Assembly (NCBI GenBank): GCA_001179505.1
Contig: CDMY01000748.1
Location: forward strand, 128,051-192,050
Source: Vitrella brassicaformis
Lineage: Eukaryota > Sar > Vitrellaceae
Direction of reading: 5' to 3'
DNA: 64,000 nucleotides
Shown here: positions 43,601 through 55,987 of the stretch, in pieces
Position numbering within the stretch: position 1 is the first letter of the stretch
How the letters are laid out: every line of letters starts with the position of its first letter
Made by a program: the position numbers and the translations under genes
The notes under the pieces: model-generated
Told to the model about the DNA's origin: nothing
The model's database searches: none
What the model saw: the letters and a program-made list of their open reading frames with translations, nothing else

Positions 43601-46600
43601 TGCGGGCGCCGAGGCGCGTGTCGATGTGGGCTGCTGATCGGGGCGGCGGGGTGGGCACGTGTGGGGGCGAGGGGGGCTCCGGCCGCTTCTTTCTGGGGGC
43701 CAGAAGTGACGTCAACGGATGTGCCTCCGTCTCTGTTTCTGCCGCTGTCTCCAGCAGCTGCCTCCTCTCCCTGGGTGGGACAATCTGCACCCGCTCACGC
43801 GCCTGCTCACGCAGACCGACGCCGCCGGTGCCCATGCCCACCCCAGCCGCGTCGTAGGCATCAGGAGGCGGCAGTCGGTGGCCTCTGAGGGGCAGCGGCG
43901 AGGGCTCGTGATGGTGCTCATGACGGTCGGGAAGGTCGGGGTATGTTGGCGGTGCGGGGCCCTCAAAGGTCGGCGCCACGTTCGGCTGGCTCTCCCGCGC
44001 GCCCAGGCTGAAGAAGTCCTGCGCGAGGCGGCCGTGGTCCTGACGGCGCTCCTGGTGCTCCTGCATGTCTGCTGGGTGTATGTCTGGGTGCTGTTGGTCG
44101 AGTGGGTCGATGAGCTGCTCTTGTTGTCCGAAGCCGGAGATCTGCTGGATGATGGGCGAAGCACCCGCTGCTGCGATGGGTGTGTGGATGGGCGAGGGGG
44201 GGCGGACGTCGGACCAGTCGATGTGCCGGAGCATGTCGTACTTGGTGAAGTGCTCCACCCAGAAGCTGACACACATGGTGAAGAGGGAGAGAGAGAGAGG
44301 GAGGGAGGTGACACACAAGTGTGTGTGGTGTCGGAGGAGTCGCTTGCTTACTGCCACTCCAGTTGGTCGACGTTGAGGTTGATGAAGTGTGCCGCGGGCA
44401 CCCGCTCAGTCGCCACACGGATGCGCTCACCCTGACGCAGCAAAACCCGACACCATCACAAAACGACACGCAATGCACCCAGCCGGCCGGCCATGTGTGT
44501 GTCCCCTCCCCCTCCCTGTCCCCTCCCCGCCAGCGCTGCTTGCCGCTCTCTCACGCCAATTGTCGAACTGCCGCTTCAAACTGACACAAAACGCAGAGCG
44601 AGAGGCATCCAGCCACACCACACGAATCAAACCACACGCACAATGGCTGACCTCGCAAAGTTCTCCTGCATGTCCACTCCCAGCTTGAGCATGACCTCGC
44701 ACCGCTTGTTGAGCTTGCTGCCCACCTCCGGCTTGGTGGCCTCGTTGGGGTACACCTCAATGTAGCCCTGCTCCAGCTTGACGTCCCTGTCGAGGTTGAC
44801 CTGGCGCATGTCGGTGCGCCCTGGCCACCTGGCCTCGCCCACCCCGCCCCGCCGGATGGTGAAGTCCTGCACAGACGCCAGCTCCTGCTCCGTCATCTCG
44901 CGCATCGACTCGATGGACGGGGTGCAGCTGTACTCCATATTTGACAGAGTCGGCACCAAGGACGGCGCCACCCTCTCCCTCACCATCACCATACCAGCAC
45001 CCCCAACACCCTCAGACGCCCCCGTGCCGCCGCCCTCACTGCCAGGGAGCCGGGAGGCCCTCGGCACGACCAAACTCCTCGTCGAGTCTCCGGTCACTGG
45101 CGAGCTGGCGATGCTCGAATCAGGCTGCGCCGATGGCTGTGGCGATGGCTGTGGTGTGGAGGGGCGGAGGTAGCCGACGCCGCCTGACGGTGGTTGCTGT
45201 GCGCTGGTGTCCTCCAGGTCGCGTGCGAGGCGGCTGGGGTTCTGTGGGAGGGAGGCGGAATCGTCCTCGGCACCTGATGGATAGGGAGGAAGGGAAGCGG
45301 GGGACACAGGTGAACAAGTGACTGACACGTGTGGTTGGTTGTGTGTGGGCGTGGGTGCGTGTGGTCGCATACCGAGCTCCTGTCCCCTCGGGCGCGACCG
45401 ACCGACGGGCTCACGGTAGCCTGAAGGAGAGCAAGGAGAAGCGCAGAGGTGACAGGAAGGCCGACGTGTGTGTGTCCGCCAGCTCAGCTTCTCCAAGGTG
45501 GTTTGGCTTACTGAGCAGGCCGCGTCGCCCCAAGAGGTCCTGTGCAGTGTACCGTCGAGCGGGCGGCGCAGGCGCAAGCCGCCGCGGAACTGCTAACGCA
45601 CCTGACACCACACGACATACGAACATTTCCTGGCGTCTCTCTCTGCTGCTGCCACGGTTTCTGACGCACTTTGTTCCACAGCCGGTGGGAGCGCGAATGC
45701 AGCCCGTCCAGTGGTTGCAGCAGCAGTGGCGACGGGCCTGCGCCTGATGTGCTGGGGCAGTGGGCGCCACATGTAAAGCGCTGACGTGGTGGACGGGGCG
45801 GACGACTTGGGCAGCAGGATGCCGGAGGGGGGAGGGGGGCGCATCTCGAGAGACGACGTCGCGCCGAGGCTGGGCGCTGGTGAGACGCATCACGCCACAC
45901 ACACGGATGGAAACCGAGAAATCAGGCCAGTAGATGACGGGTGTGTGTGATGGTGCATTAGGACTTTACCTGTGAGGATGGGTGCGACGAGCTGCTGCGT
46001 ACTGACGGGAGCAAACAGGGCGCCCGGTTGGCTGCACAGGAAGGGAGGGCAGAGCAACACACACACCAGAGAGAGGACACACTTGAGTGCAACACGCCTC
46101 CCCTCCCCTCCCCCATATAGGATGTGCATCACTCACTGCCTCCCTACCCCATTTGCTGCTGCTGCTGCTGTTGCTGTCCGAAGAGGCTGCCTTGTGGCTG
46201 TGAGAGCGACGGCTGGCTGAACAGACCACCACCAGTGTTGCCGAACAGACCGCCCCCCGCTGTGCCTGTGGTGCCTGATACACAGACAAAAGGATGAGGG
46301 AGTGTGTGCGGGGTCTGTCGGAGGGAGGGAGGGTGGCTGAGTGCCGCCCGCCCCATGTGTGTACCTACCTCCGAAAAGCCCGCCTGAGGTGGTGCTCCCG
46401 AACAGGCCGCCGGCAGGGGCGGCACCTGCACACAATACACAACAATCCAATCCACCAACAGCACATATCTGCATGAGCACTATGACGCTCTCTCTTTCTG
46501 TATATATCTCGCTCCCCTCCGTCATCCCTCCCTCATATATCCTACCGAAGAGCCCTCCAGTGCTCGCCGGCTGCGCCCCAAAGAGACCTCCTGTCTGTGC

Positions 46601-47989
46601 GGGCCCAAACAGCCCGCCAGCCTGCTGCTGGCCCGTGTTGCCGAACAGACTGGTTCCTGTCTGGGCGCCGCCGAACAGCCCACCAGTGGGCTGCGCTGCG
46701 CCAAATGCCGGTGTGGTTTGGCCGAAGAGGCCGCCAGCCGTCTGTGTGGTGGAGCCGAACAGGCCGCCCGTCTGCGGCTGTCCGAAACCGCCGAAGCCTG
46801 GCGGGCAGAGACAGAGGGGGAGGGAGAAGGAAAGGCATTTGTGTTTTTGTTCGTTGTGGGTCGGATGGGGTGTGGTGTGGTGTGGTGTGTGGGGTGAGTG
46901 AGAGTACTTGGTGTTGGCTGTGAGCTGCCGAAGAGGCCGCCGGTCTGGGCGGCACCGCTCGACGCAGAGGCACCGAACAGACCGCCTGGTTGTCAATAAT
47001 CACAAAATGAAAGGAAACAATGCCGCACCGCAGCTCTCTGTGTGTGTCATAAGCGCATGTGTTTCTCACCTCCAGCGGCCGGTGCAGGTGTGGATCCGAA
47101 GAGGCCGCCCCCCGTGCCGGGCGCGCCGAACAAACTGCTGCCCGTCTGCTGCTGACCAAACAAACCGCCACCTGTCGATGTCCCACCTGACACGCACGGA
47201 CATATCACACCCCACACCACACCAAATCATACCCCACACCACACCAAAGTCAACCAACAGGCCCATCCAACCGACTGGTACCTCCCTCCCCTCTAGAGAC
47301 TGCTTGCCTACCGAATCCCGTGGTGGTGGCGCCTCCTCCGAATAGCCCTCCCGTCTGCTGTGGCTGCTGCTGCCCGAAGAGACCTCCGCCGGCAGGCTGC
47401 TGTTGGGGCTGCCCGAAGGCAGAGGTAGACTGCCCGAAGAGGCCTCCGGTGGTTGTCGACCCGAACAGGCCTCCGCCCGTCTGTGCGGCGCTGGACTGGC
47501 CGAACAGACCACCGCCGCCACCAGTGGCTGCGAGACGAGAGGGAAGATAGATACGAGACGTGTGTGCGTTGTGTTGTGTTGGTGTGTTGCAAGCGTGTCG
47601 CTGGTCTAATTACTTCCAAAGACGCCTCCGGATTGTGGGGCCTGGCCGAAGAGGCTGCCTGACGTGGTGGTGCCACCGCCAAACAGACCACCTGCACACA
47701 GCACACACACACACAGGAGAGTGTTTTGGTGTGCACTGAATGAGCATGTGGGCGACTGACCTCCTGACGAGGCGGCCGCTCCCCCGAACAAGCCGCCTGT
47801 GCTAGGGGCAGCCGCACCTAACACACATACACGCATACACATACAGAGAGAGAGAGACGACAAGCAAGGAACGCCATCCATCCGTCCATCCATCCATGCA
47901 TGGGTGTGCCGGTGGGTGGCTCACTCTGTCCGAACCCTCCTGACGCTGCCCCGAACATGCCGCCTCCGCCGAAACCACCTGTGGGTGCT

Positions 47990-48037
<48 letters not shown>

Positions 48038-48205
48038 TGGGCCCAGATGGATGGACACATGCGCGTGTGTCATTTCATCTATGTCAACAACGTACCTGAT
48101 TGTGCAGTGGTGCGGCCAACAGAGTAATCCTCAAACCGAAGCTCCTCTAAAGACTGCACACACAGCACAACACAACACAACACAACACAACACAGACACA
48201 CACAT

Positions 48206-48239
<34 letters not shown>

Positions 48240-49437
48240 TAGAGTAGAGAGATGACACACATCATCATGGCAAGGCATGGGATGGCACCAATCAGGTGTG
48301 TGGGGTGTGGTGTGGTGGCTGAGTAGCCCACCACCTTGCCCTTCCCCTTCCCACCCACCCACCCACCCACCCACATACGTACGCACCTTATTCTTGTACT
48401 CGTCCATGGCAGCGATGTGCTGGTGAGTGGCCTTGGCGTCACCCTGGTCCCGGATGAGCCGCAGCTTAACCGTCGTGCCCTGAGCCGCCTGCACTCCTAC
48501 AACACCCACTGACGTCACAATTGCAATGAGTGAGAGAGATAGAGAGAGAAAGACAGACAGGTGAAGATGACCCACACAGTGTTTCTGTTGTTGTCGGTGC
48601 TTACGTCCTCCAAAGGCTGGTTGTGCCGGCTGTGCGCCAAAGAGTCCGCCAGTTTGGGCGGGCTGACTCGGCTGCCCAAACAGACCTCCGCCACTGCCAG
48701 CACTGGCGCTGAACAAGGCAAACACCCCACATCACCCCATGACACCACACATCACACACACACACACGCACACAATCCTCATTTACCCGAATTGAGGCGT
48801 TTGCTGCTGGCCAAAGAGGCCGCTAGTGGGCTGCTGGGACTGGCCGAACACTGCACACACAGACACAGACACGGACACAGACACAGACACAGACAACACA
48901 GGCAGACACAGAGAGACCATCGTGAGATGGGCATCACCACACACCTGGACAGGGCGTGTTGCGTCTACCGTACCTGGTGTGGCAGTGCCGCCGAAGAGGC
49001 CTCCCGTGGCCGCAGGCTGGCTCGCCGGCTGCTGCCCAAACAGGCCTCCCGATGGCTGTGCCGACGCGCCGAACATCCCACCTCCAGACGGCTGGGCGGC
49101 AGACTGCGCAAATACTGCATCACACACACAACACACGCAAGAGACAGCACAACCAAGACGCCCATACACACGCATGCACCCCAGTGTTGTTCCCCCCTGA
49201 GGCTCCCTGCGACATGTGTGAGCTGCGTGTGTGCTTACGTCCTCCTCCCGTTGTTGGCGCGGCGCCGAACAGCCCTCCCGTGGCCGCAGGCTGGCTCGGC
49301 TGCCCGAACAGCCCTGTGGACGGCTGGGTGGTGCCAGTCGACTGCCCGAAGCCGCCGAACAGGCTCCCCTGCGTCTGGCCGAAGCCTGCCGGCCTCTGTG
49401 CCGAGCTGAAGGCTCCTCCTCCACCAAACAGCGACAT
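40656..49437 (-). CDS. NUP98: NUP98-NUP96 nucleoporin precursor
   Basis: Starts at ATG 49437 (MSLFGGGGAFSS) and ends at 40656 after some 25-30 short exons. The first part is a GLFG/FG-repeat domain spread over more than ten exons (GLFGQPSQPAATGGLFG and similar), the phase that forms the nuclear-pore barrier. Inside it (48480-48100) is the NUP98-specific ordered block GTTVKLRLIRDQGDAKATHQ ... SLEELRFEDYSVGR (human NUP98 has KSLEELRLEDYQANR). At 45000-44230 is the autoproteolytic domain: YSCTPSIESMREMTEQELAS, VQDFTIRRGGVGEARWPGRT, GYIEVYPNEATKPEVGSKLN, ending WVEHFTKYDML, where His-Phe-Thr replaces the usual His-Phe-Ser cleavage site. The rest is NUP96-like: a disordered region, then helical exons (LDLMGWWEWAVFVVMHMANK; ERAEGLLGRVRERYLGSAGE). 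The precursor self-cleaves to give the FG nucleoporin NUP98 and the Y-complex scaffold NUP96. Exon borders in the FG part are approximate. Confidence 0.88.
47991..48038. repeat. (AC)n(AG)n compound microsatellite in a NUP98 intron
   Basis: AC repeated about 15 times, then AG about eight times. On the gene strand it reads (CT)n(GT)n directly before the acceptor of an FG-repeat exon. A similar compound repeat lies at about 48190-48240 in the next intron. Confidence 0.9.
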
Positions 49438-49630
49438 GTTTGCTGCTCAATGGCTTGTGACTGGATGGAGCTCACACACAGGGATCACGTAGCATGCATC
49501 TTGCGATATGGTGCAGCTGTGTCAACATCCACATGTGGTTAGAGCAAGCTGAGAAAGCTTTCTTCTAGCGGCAGATTGTTGGTTGCGAAGGCTGCATTGG
49601 CTAGGTGTGGGCCTGATACATATCGCTTGG
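49438..49630. promoter_or_regulatory. Shared promoter between NUP98 and basic-protein gene
   Basis: Only 193 bp separate the two divergent start codons, so both 5' UTRs and promoters must lie here. I see no TATA box; AT-rich patches occur near 49540-49580. Confidence 0.5.
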
Positions 49631-50421
49631 ATGTCGCGTTTCGAGACCCCGCCGCCTCCCGCTCGCCGTGCTGACCGTGAGGACCGCCTGGCCATGCCCA
49701 CCCCGGCCAGGCGCCGCCGCCAGCGGTCCAGGAACGTCACCCCGCCGCCCCAGCACCTCAGACTGACGCCAGAGCAGCTGCGGCGCCTCCTCTGGGCGCC
49801 GCTGCGACGACCGGTGCGCAATCAAAGGATGGACGGATGGATGGACGGCCAGATCTGGGCATCGGATATCATATGGATGGATGGCTGGATGGATGGATGT
49901 GTCTTGGCTGTGGTACCGTGTGGGTGGTTTGTGTGTCATGCAGGTTGGCGGTTCTCGTCTGATTGATGGTGCCGTAGAGGAGTGTGTGCGTGAGGACGAG
50001 GTGGCGAGCCATGTGGGTGATGAGGAGGACCCCCCAAAGGCCCACCTCGACGAGGAGGCCAACGGGGCCGTTGCTGCTGCCGATGAGGAGGTGAGACCCA
50101 CCACACACCGCTGTGTGTACCATTTCCGCCCATCTCTTTTCGTTGTGTGTGTATCATTATCAGGTTGTGTTGGGTGGTGTGTCGTCTGGTGCTGTGGTGG
50201 CTGCAACGCCTCCCAAGTTGGACAACACCAAGCGGCCCCGTGAGGGCCGCCGCCACCGTCGCACCTCCATCGCTGGACGCCCCACCATGGCCACTGCCGC
50301 CGACTACGTGTCGCCCTCCCCTGAGAAGCAGAAGAAGAAACACGCCAGACGCATCACCGACCCACCGCTGCAGCTAGACACGGGAGCAGCAGCCGGCGGC
50401 AGCATGATGGAGGAAGCGTAG
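49631..50421 (+). CDS. Hypothetical small basic protein, probably nuclear
   Basis: Three exons join in phase 0: 49631-49813, 49944-50090 and 50164-50421. I do not recognise the family. The N-terminus is Arg/Pro-rich with a short helix-like segment (LRLTPEQLRRLLWAPLRRP), the middle exon is acidic, and the C-terminal exon has two basic clusters typical of nuclear-localisation signals (KRPREGRRHRR, KQKKKHARR), with SPSPEK between them as a possible proline-directed phosphorylation site. It is head to head with NUP98, which may mean co-expression. ATG 49631 is preferred over the in-frame ATG at 49583 because coding-like composition begins there. Confidence 0.7.
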
Positions 50422-52983
50422 ATACGGATAGCTAAGATAGAGAGAGGGGCAAGAGAGTTACGGATGGGCGCGTGGCTTATTGCCGATGGAGGGAGGGTGG
50501 CAGCCAGGGGAAGGGAGAGAGACGCCGATAGATGGCATGGACAGGCAGGGCAGGCAGGTAGACAGACCGATAGCCCGGCGGACTTGACTTGCCTGCGCGG
50601 CTGTGCGTGTATCTGTGTCTGTGTTGCCACACGACACACTGACACAGCCGCCTATTTTTTCTCACCCCCACTCCCTCCCTCGCATCGTGATGACTGTGAT
50701 AGCTAAGTGCATGTAATCCGTGCATTTCCACACCTACGTGATGCCCGTGTGTGCGGTGCCTGCCTGCGTGAAGACAGAGAGAGGAAGACAGAATCCTGGT
50801 CGGTCCGCCGCAAGGGCCAGGCCGCGGGAGGGCGTCTCATTCCTCTCTCCTTCTCTCTCTCCGATGTGTGTAATTGGGTGCATGTAATCCATGCGTTGCC
50901 ACACCGTCACGTCATGCCGATTGTCTGTGTGTGCCTTGCCTTGCCTGCTGTCATTTCCCACCTCTCTCTCTGGCTTTTCTGAATGGTTCCATCTGTGTGT
51001 GGTTTGGTGTGAGGGGGAGAAACGCGACTGTGTGAGTGCGCGTGTGTGCGTGTGTTTGTTTGCTTGTGTGTTCGGCTGATACGATCCATGTGTGTTGATT
51101 GACAAGGCGGTCTGTGTGTCCTTTCCTTAAGGCACGTGCATCCACCCCACCCCTCACTGACGCTACGCCTGTACCCACCTAGCCAACCAATACACACTCA
51201 GCCAGCCAGTCGCCGATAATGTCTCACTCACCGACAGATATCATCTCATCGCACGACAAAGAGGGCAGCACCGCATGCTCATGCTCATGCTCACTCAGCA
51301 CCGATGACGCGCACCCACCCACCCACCCACCAGCCAGGGCAGGCAGGCAGGCAGGCCCACATCACGCACACACACGCAAAACCGTGGGCAGGTCATTCGC
51401 CCACCTACGGCCATCCATCCATCCATCCAAGCGCCCCTTTGACCCGCTTCCGTGCATGCGCAAAACACAACACACATTCAAAGGAGCCAGTAGATGACGC
51501 GCCCGAAACGAAGAATAAGACCATCGTACTTACAGACACAAATAGCCATCGCCACCGCCACCGTACGGTCACACACACACAGAGAGAGCCACCCAGACAC
51601 ACAAAGAGAGACAGATGCATGCCTGCCTGCCGAGCCAATCGATCGGTCAGTCAATCAATTAGGCCAGGTAGCTACGCTTTGCTTGGCTGGCACCGCGGCA
51701 CACACACACACACACACATACACATGAATNNNNNNNNNNNNNNNNNNNNNNNNNNNNNNNNNNNNNNNNNNNNNNNNNNNNNNNNNNNNNNNNNNNNNNN
51801 NNNNNNNNNNNNNNNNNNNNNNNNNNNNNNNNNNNNNNNNNNNNNNNNNNNNNNNNNNNNNNNNNNNNNNNNNNNNNNNNNNNNNNNNNNNNNNNNNNNN
51901 NNNNNNNNNNNNNNNNNNNNNNNNNNNNNNNNNNNNNNNNNNNNNNNNNNNNNNNNNNNNNNNNNNNNNNNNNNNNNNNNNNNNNNNNNNNNNNNNNNNN
52001 NNNNNNNNNNNNNNNNNNNNNNNNNNNNNGGGGGGGGGTCGGGCCGGATCTCGTTCTTGTCTGGTGTGGTGTGGTGTGGTGTGTTTTGGCGTGCTGGTGC
52101 AGCTGTCTCTCTACGTCTGTATGTCTATATCTGTCTGTCTGTGTGTCTGTCCGAGTGCCTGGATGCATCATCTCATCAGTCGGTCGGTACGATTGCCCGT
52201 GTGTGTGGTGTGACCGCAGTACGTGCCATACGAACATTAGACAACAACAACAACAACAAGACCAAGAGAAAGACAAACACACACAGGAATGGACCCACAC
52301 GGACACACACATGCACGATAGAAGAGAGGGTCGCACAAAAATCGCCTGAGAGAGAGAGTGGGAGGGAGGGAGGGAGGGAGGGAGAGACGGAGGGAGAGAG
52401 GGAGGGACAGGGGGAGAGGGGGCGGACAGACGGGCCACTGCCATACATGTGTGGGTGAATGTTTGTACCAGCCAATCGAGTACACTGACACAAATAAACA
52501 AGCGGGACAGCCACGCACAGAGGCAGATAGATAACAGGGCACACTGGCTCGTCCGTCCATCAGCAGAAATAACGTCAGCAGGCAGGAAACGCAGCCAGTC
52601 AGTCAGCTCGACAGGCAGCTAGGAAGGCAGATCAGATCGAGGGCTTCCGCGACTCGAGGACCGGCAGCTACGTACTTACGTATGTGTGGATGATATACAC
52701 ATGTGCATAAAGCGAGCGAAGCGCCCCATCCCATGGGGTCTATAAAAACGTCCCCCCCCGCTCCCAACCCCCTCCCCTCCCCCTTCCCCTCCACCCCTCG
52801 GCCCCTCTTGAATGACTCGTCTGGTGGCTAACGGTACGATTCCCACACTCATACGTGGCCAGCCAGCCAGCCAGGCACTTTACAAACAACAAAACTCCGC
52901 CATCGCCCTCTTTACCTGCAATCCCGTCCTAGTAGTCATTACACACATCTCACACACCCCAATCCAATCCTCCCGTCTCCCCT
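50422..52983. other. Intergenic low-complexity region with assembly gap
   Basis: TGTG-, GGGA-, CCAT- and CACA-rich sequence without coding signal. A GGGA run at 52355-52430 and CCCA/GGCA repeats at 51315-51355 stand out. A second N gap lies within it. The 3' UTR of the FKBP-like gene at 52984 is at the right end. Confidence 0.65.
51730..52029. other. Assembly gap (300 N)
   Basis: A second gap of exactly 300 N, again followed by a G run (nine G, 52030-52038), like the gap at 7509. True length unknown. Confidence 0.99.
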
Positions 52984-53815
52984 CTAGAAGATCTGTCTGA
53001 GCCGCAGCTCATAGTACCCGGCCACCCTCTCGCCCGTCATCTCCTTGTAGAGCTCGTCAGGGATGGTGATTCGTCTCACCTCCCCCACACCCATCATCAG
53101 CAGCGCCTCCAGAATGATAGAGATCACCGGGTTGCTCTGCGGGAAGGATATCGTCCGCATCAGGCCGCGGTAGTCGAACACGATCTCGTGGCCGTCGAAG
53201 CTGTCCCGCAGCACCGTCCAGTCGTATTTGACGCGCTGCCCGACCTTCGGGCTCGGCCCGACCCCCATCTGCAGCACCTCTGTCGACACGCCAAGCCGCT
53301 CCAGGACGATGGACGAGGGCGAGTGCTGCCCACCGCCACCAGCGTCGCCGCCGTCGGCTGGCACTGCGGTCATGTGTGTGAGGGTGGGGACGGTGGGGAG
53401 GGGGCAGGAGTTGGTGTGAGTGTCGTCCGACGACCGGACGAACCTCTCCTCGTGTGAGTGGGAGATGGTCGAGTGGGTGGGGGCGTGGATGGGGGACGAG
53501 GCGTGCTCCGCCACCGCGACGGGCCGCCGCAACGTCAGGGCGCTGCCCGCACTACACACACACACACACACACAAGATGGTGGAAACAGAGATACCAGCG
53601 GCCAGATCTGTGTGGCACGTTATATATCTGAGCCACCTGGCGATTCGGCCGACACTGACGTCGGCAAAGAAGACAATGCGGGAGTAGTCCTGCACCCGCA
53701 GCGGCCGCCGCTCCTCCCCGTTCTTGAGGTGGATCAGCACCTCGAACCCGCCCCTCCCGTCGGAATACACGTTTCTGCCCTCGAACAGGCCCACCACCTT
53801 GTCCTCTTCAGCCAT
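52984..53815 (-). CDS. FKBP-like protein, intact stand-alone copy
   Basis: Two exons. Exon 1 from ATG 53815 carries the family N-domain (VGLFEGRNVYSDGRGGFEVL ... RIVFFADVSVGRIARWLR). It joins in phase 2 (donor near 53613, acceptor TGTGTAG) to exon 2 ending at 52984. Exon 2 has a longer, His/Ser/Pro-rich spacer (ALTLRRPVAVAEHASSP ...), then the FKBP-like domain: LQMGVGPSPKVGQRVKYDWT, RDSFDGHEIVFDYRG, ILEALLMMGVGEVRRITIPD, and ELRLRQIF as last strand. It is the most diverged short member yet keeps every block and an open frame, suggesting selection. No signal peptide is seen. A prolyl-isomerase role is only inferred, since pocket residues are partly replaced. Confidence 0.75.
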
Positions 53816-54257
53816 TGCCCTCGTTGTCACGCCGCCTCGCGCAATCTTGCCTGTCAGGTCAGGGCGCGTGTCGCTGCTTCACACGCAGCGACAAGACAAC
53901 TCCGTCGTCTCTCGTTCTGCCTCTTGCGGTCTCGTGAAAGGGGAAGATCTGATTTGACGTCTGCAGGGTCGTTGTGACCTTCTGTCGTCCTCTCCCTCTC
54001 TAAGCTCGCAAATGCGGTGGATCGCGGGGCTGAGAAAGCTCGTCGACGCTGTCTTGGGGGTGTGTGCCTGCCGGGTGGGGTGCCCCTACTCCTTTTAAAT
54101 CCACCGGATCTCTTTGCCCTCGTGCATCTCTCGCCCCTCTCTCTCTCCCTCTGTGACTCTCTCTCTTTGCTTTGACTGCCTGGCCTCGCTGGCCCGAGCA
54201 AGCGCTTTCTTGTCGACAGACCTGGCCGACCACCCCGCACCTCAGCTCGTGTGGCGG
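53816..54257. other. Divergent upstream region of FKBP-like and MYB genes
   Basis: 442 bp between divergent starts. Contains pyrimidine-rich DNA (54125-54170, TCTCTCTC) probably belonging to the MYB 5' UTR. None of the three dispersed leader-element copies has a match here. Confidence 0.55.
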
Positions 54258-55987
54258 ATGCATGCGGATCTCCCTGGTGGTCAGCGGCCCGTCGACTCGC
54301 TATCGCACATCGCACTGTTGAGGGTGAGGGTGGTTGGCTGACCGACTGGTTGAGGTGAAGACACGCAGCCCTCGTTGATGGACGTAGGCGACACACTCAC
54401 ACAAGCAGCGGAAAGCCACACCGGGACATAGGGGATGGCGCATGCACCATACCGCTTGTTTGTGTGGTTGTTGTGTGTGTCTTGTGTGTCGTTCGTCAGG
54501 ACTCGCTGTTGCCCTACTCGGACCAGTACAGTCTCTCCCCCCCTCCCCCCTCCCACTACCCCTACGCCCCCGCCCCAATCCCTGTGTCCTTCACGCCGGC
54601 CCCCGACGACCACACCTCCCTCTCCCTCGCCAGCTCGGCTCTATGTCACCTCCTGCAGTACGACACCTCGCCCCGCTGTGATGCTGGCCGGTGCGGTCCC
54701 AGTGGCCATGGCCATGATGCGTCATCCCTCCCCCTCCCAAACCTCGCCGCCCCACCACCCGTCATCGACGGCTACATGGGCTGCAGCTATGACGGTGTGC
54801 CGTCAGACTCGCCCCCGTTCGTGTCATTCGACCACCGCCATGAGCACCCCCACCACCCGAGTGCGGCGTCTTACACCGACTCGACGAGCAGCATGAGCGA
54901 CAGCCCTTCCCCCCAACCACCCACACCAATGCCCCCGCCCTTCCCCTCGCTACCGCTTTCACCAGAAGAGACCCATTGGGGAGGCGGCTATGCGCCCGGT
55001 CCAGCGGGCAGGCCCTGCCCGTCGCCGTCGTCGGCGAGCTCGTGCTCGGGGTGTGGCGGGGAGGGGGACGGTGAGGCGGGAGGTTTTGGGGCAGAGGGAG
55101 AGGGTGAGGGGCACCTGGACGGGCGGAGGCGGAAAAAACACAAGAGGGACGTCACTGAGGAGCACAACACGGTGAGTTAGTCGAGCAAGCAGGGAGCCAT
55201 GAGGGAGGGAGGGAGGGAGGGAGACAGATCTATGAGTGGAGGGCTGCATGGTTTTTGTTTCATTTGTCTGTCTTGTGTGTGTTGGGTGTCAGGGCCGGTG
55301 GAGCGCCGAGGAGCATCGGCGGTTTGTGCAGGGGCTGCACCTCTACGGCAAGGTAAGGTACCCAGATACCTACCCTACCTTTCTATGTGACTACACCCAT
55401 CCCTACTCCGTTATGTCTATCTGTGTTGTTGTGTCAACGTACCTCAGAATTGGAAGTTAGTGGAGCAGCACGTCGGCACGCGGGCCAACAGCCAGGTGCG
55501 GAGCCACGCACAAAAGTACTTCAAGACGCCCGAAGGGTGAGCAACGGATACCGATCAGTCAGACACAAAACACCGCACAAAAGAAACACCACCCACCCTC
55601 TCTCTGTGTCTGTCTGTCAGCCGCGAGATGAACCGCAAACTCCGATCCAGCCGTCGCTCCCTCGCCCTGCCTCCACACACACGGCGGAGTCCTTCCCCTC
55701 ACCACGACCAGCACCCCGCCAGCAACAACCACACACACCCCATGACGCCCACACGGCAGAGCAGCTCCAGCTGGCGGGACGGCGAGGCGTGGGGCGCCCC
55801 ACACACGCACCCGGCGCACCCGGCGCACATGGGTGTGGATGACGCCACTGCCATTGCCGATGCGCACGCTGCCGAGGAGAGGACGCGACTCTTCAAGGCC
55901 TATGTGCGGCTGCTCGAGGAGAGGGAGAGGGAGAGGGAGAGGGAGCGGGAGCGGGAGGTCGCCCACCAGATGGCACGTGTTGTGTAG
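54258..55987 (+). CDS. MYB/SANT transcription factor of the SHAQKYF class
   Basis: Five exons: 54258-54323, 54500-55171, 55293-55352, 55448-55536 and 55621-55987, all joining in frame. The one-repeat MYB domain spans exons 3 and 4: GRWSAEEHRRFVQGLHLYGK then NWKLVEQHVGTRANSQVRSH, followed by AQKYF, giving the diagnostic SHAQKYF helix 3. Plant and algal proteins of this class (CCA1/REVEILLE-like) bind DNA and often serve the circadian clock or light responses; that role is inference here. The N-terminal 245 residues are Pro/Ser-rich with a basic cluster (RRRKKHKR) just before the MYB domain. The C-terminus has a Ser/Arg segment, a His/Pro stretch and an Arg-Glu repeat helix. The start at 54258 is the first ATG that splices in phase. 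Confidence 0.85.
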
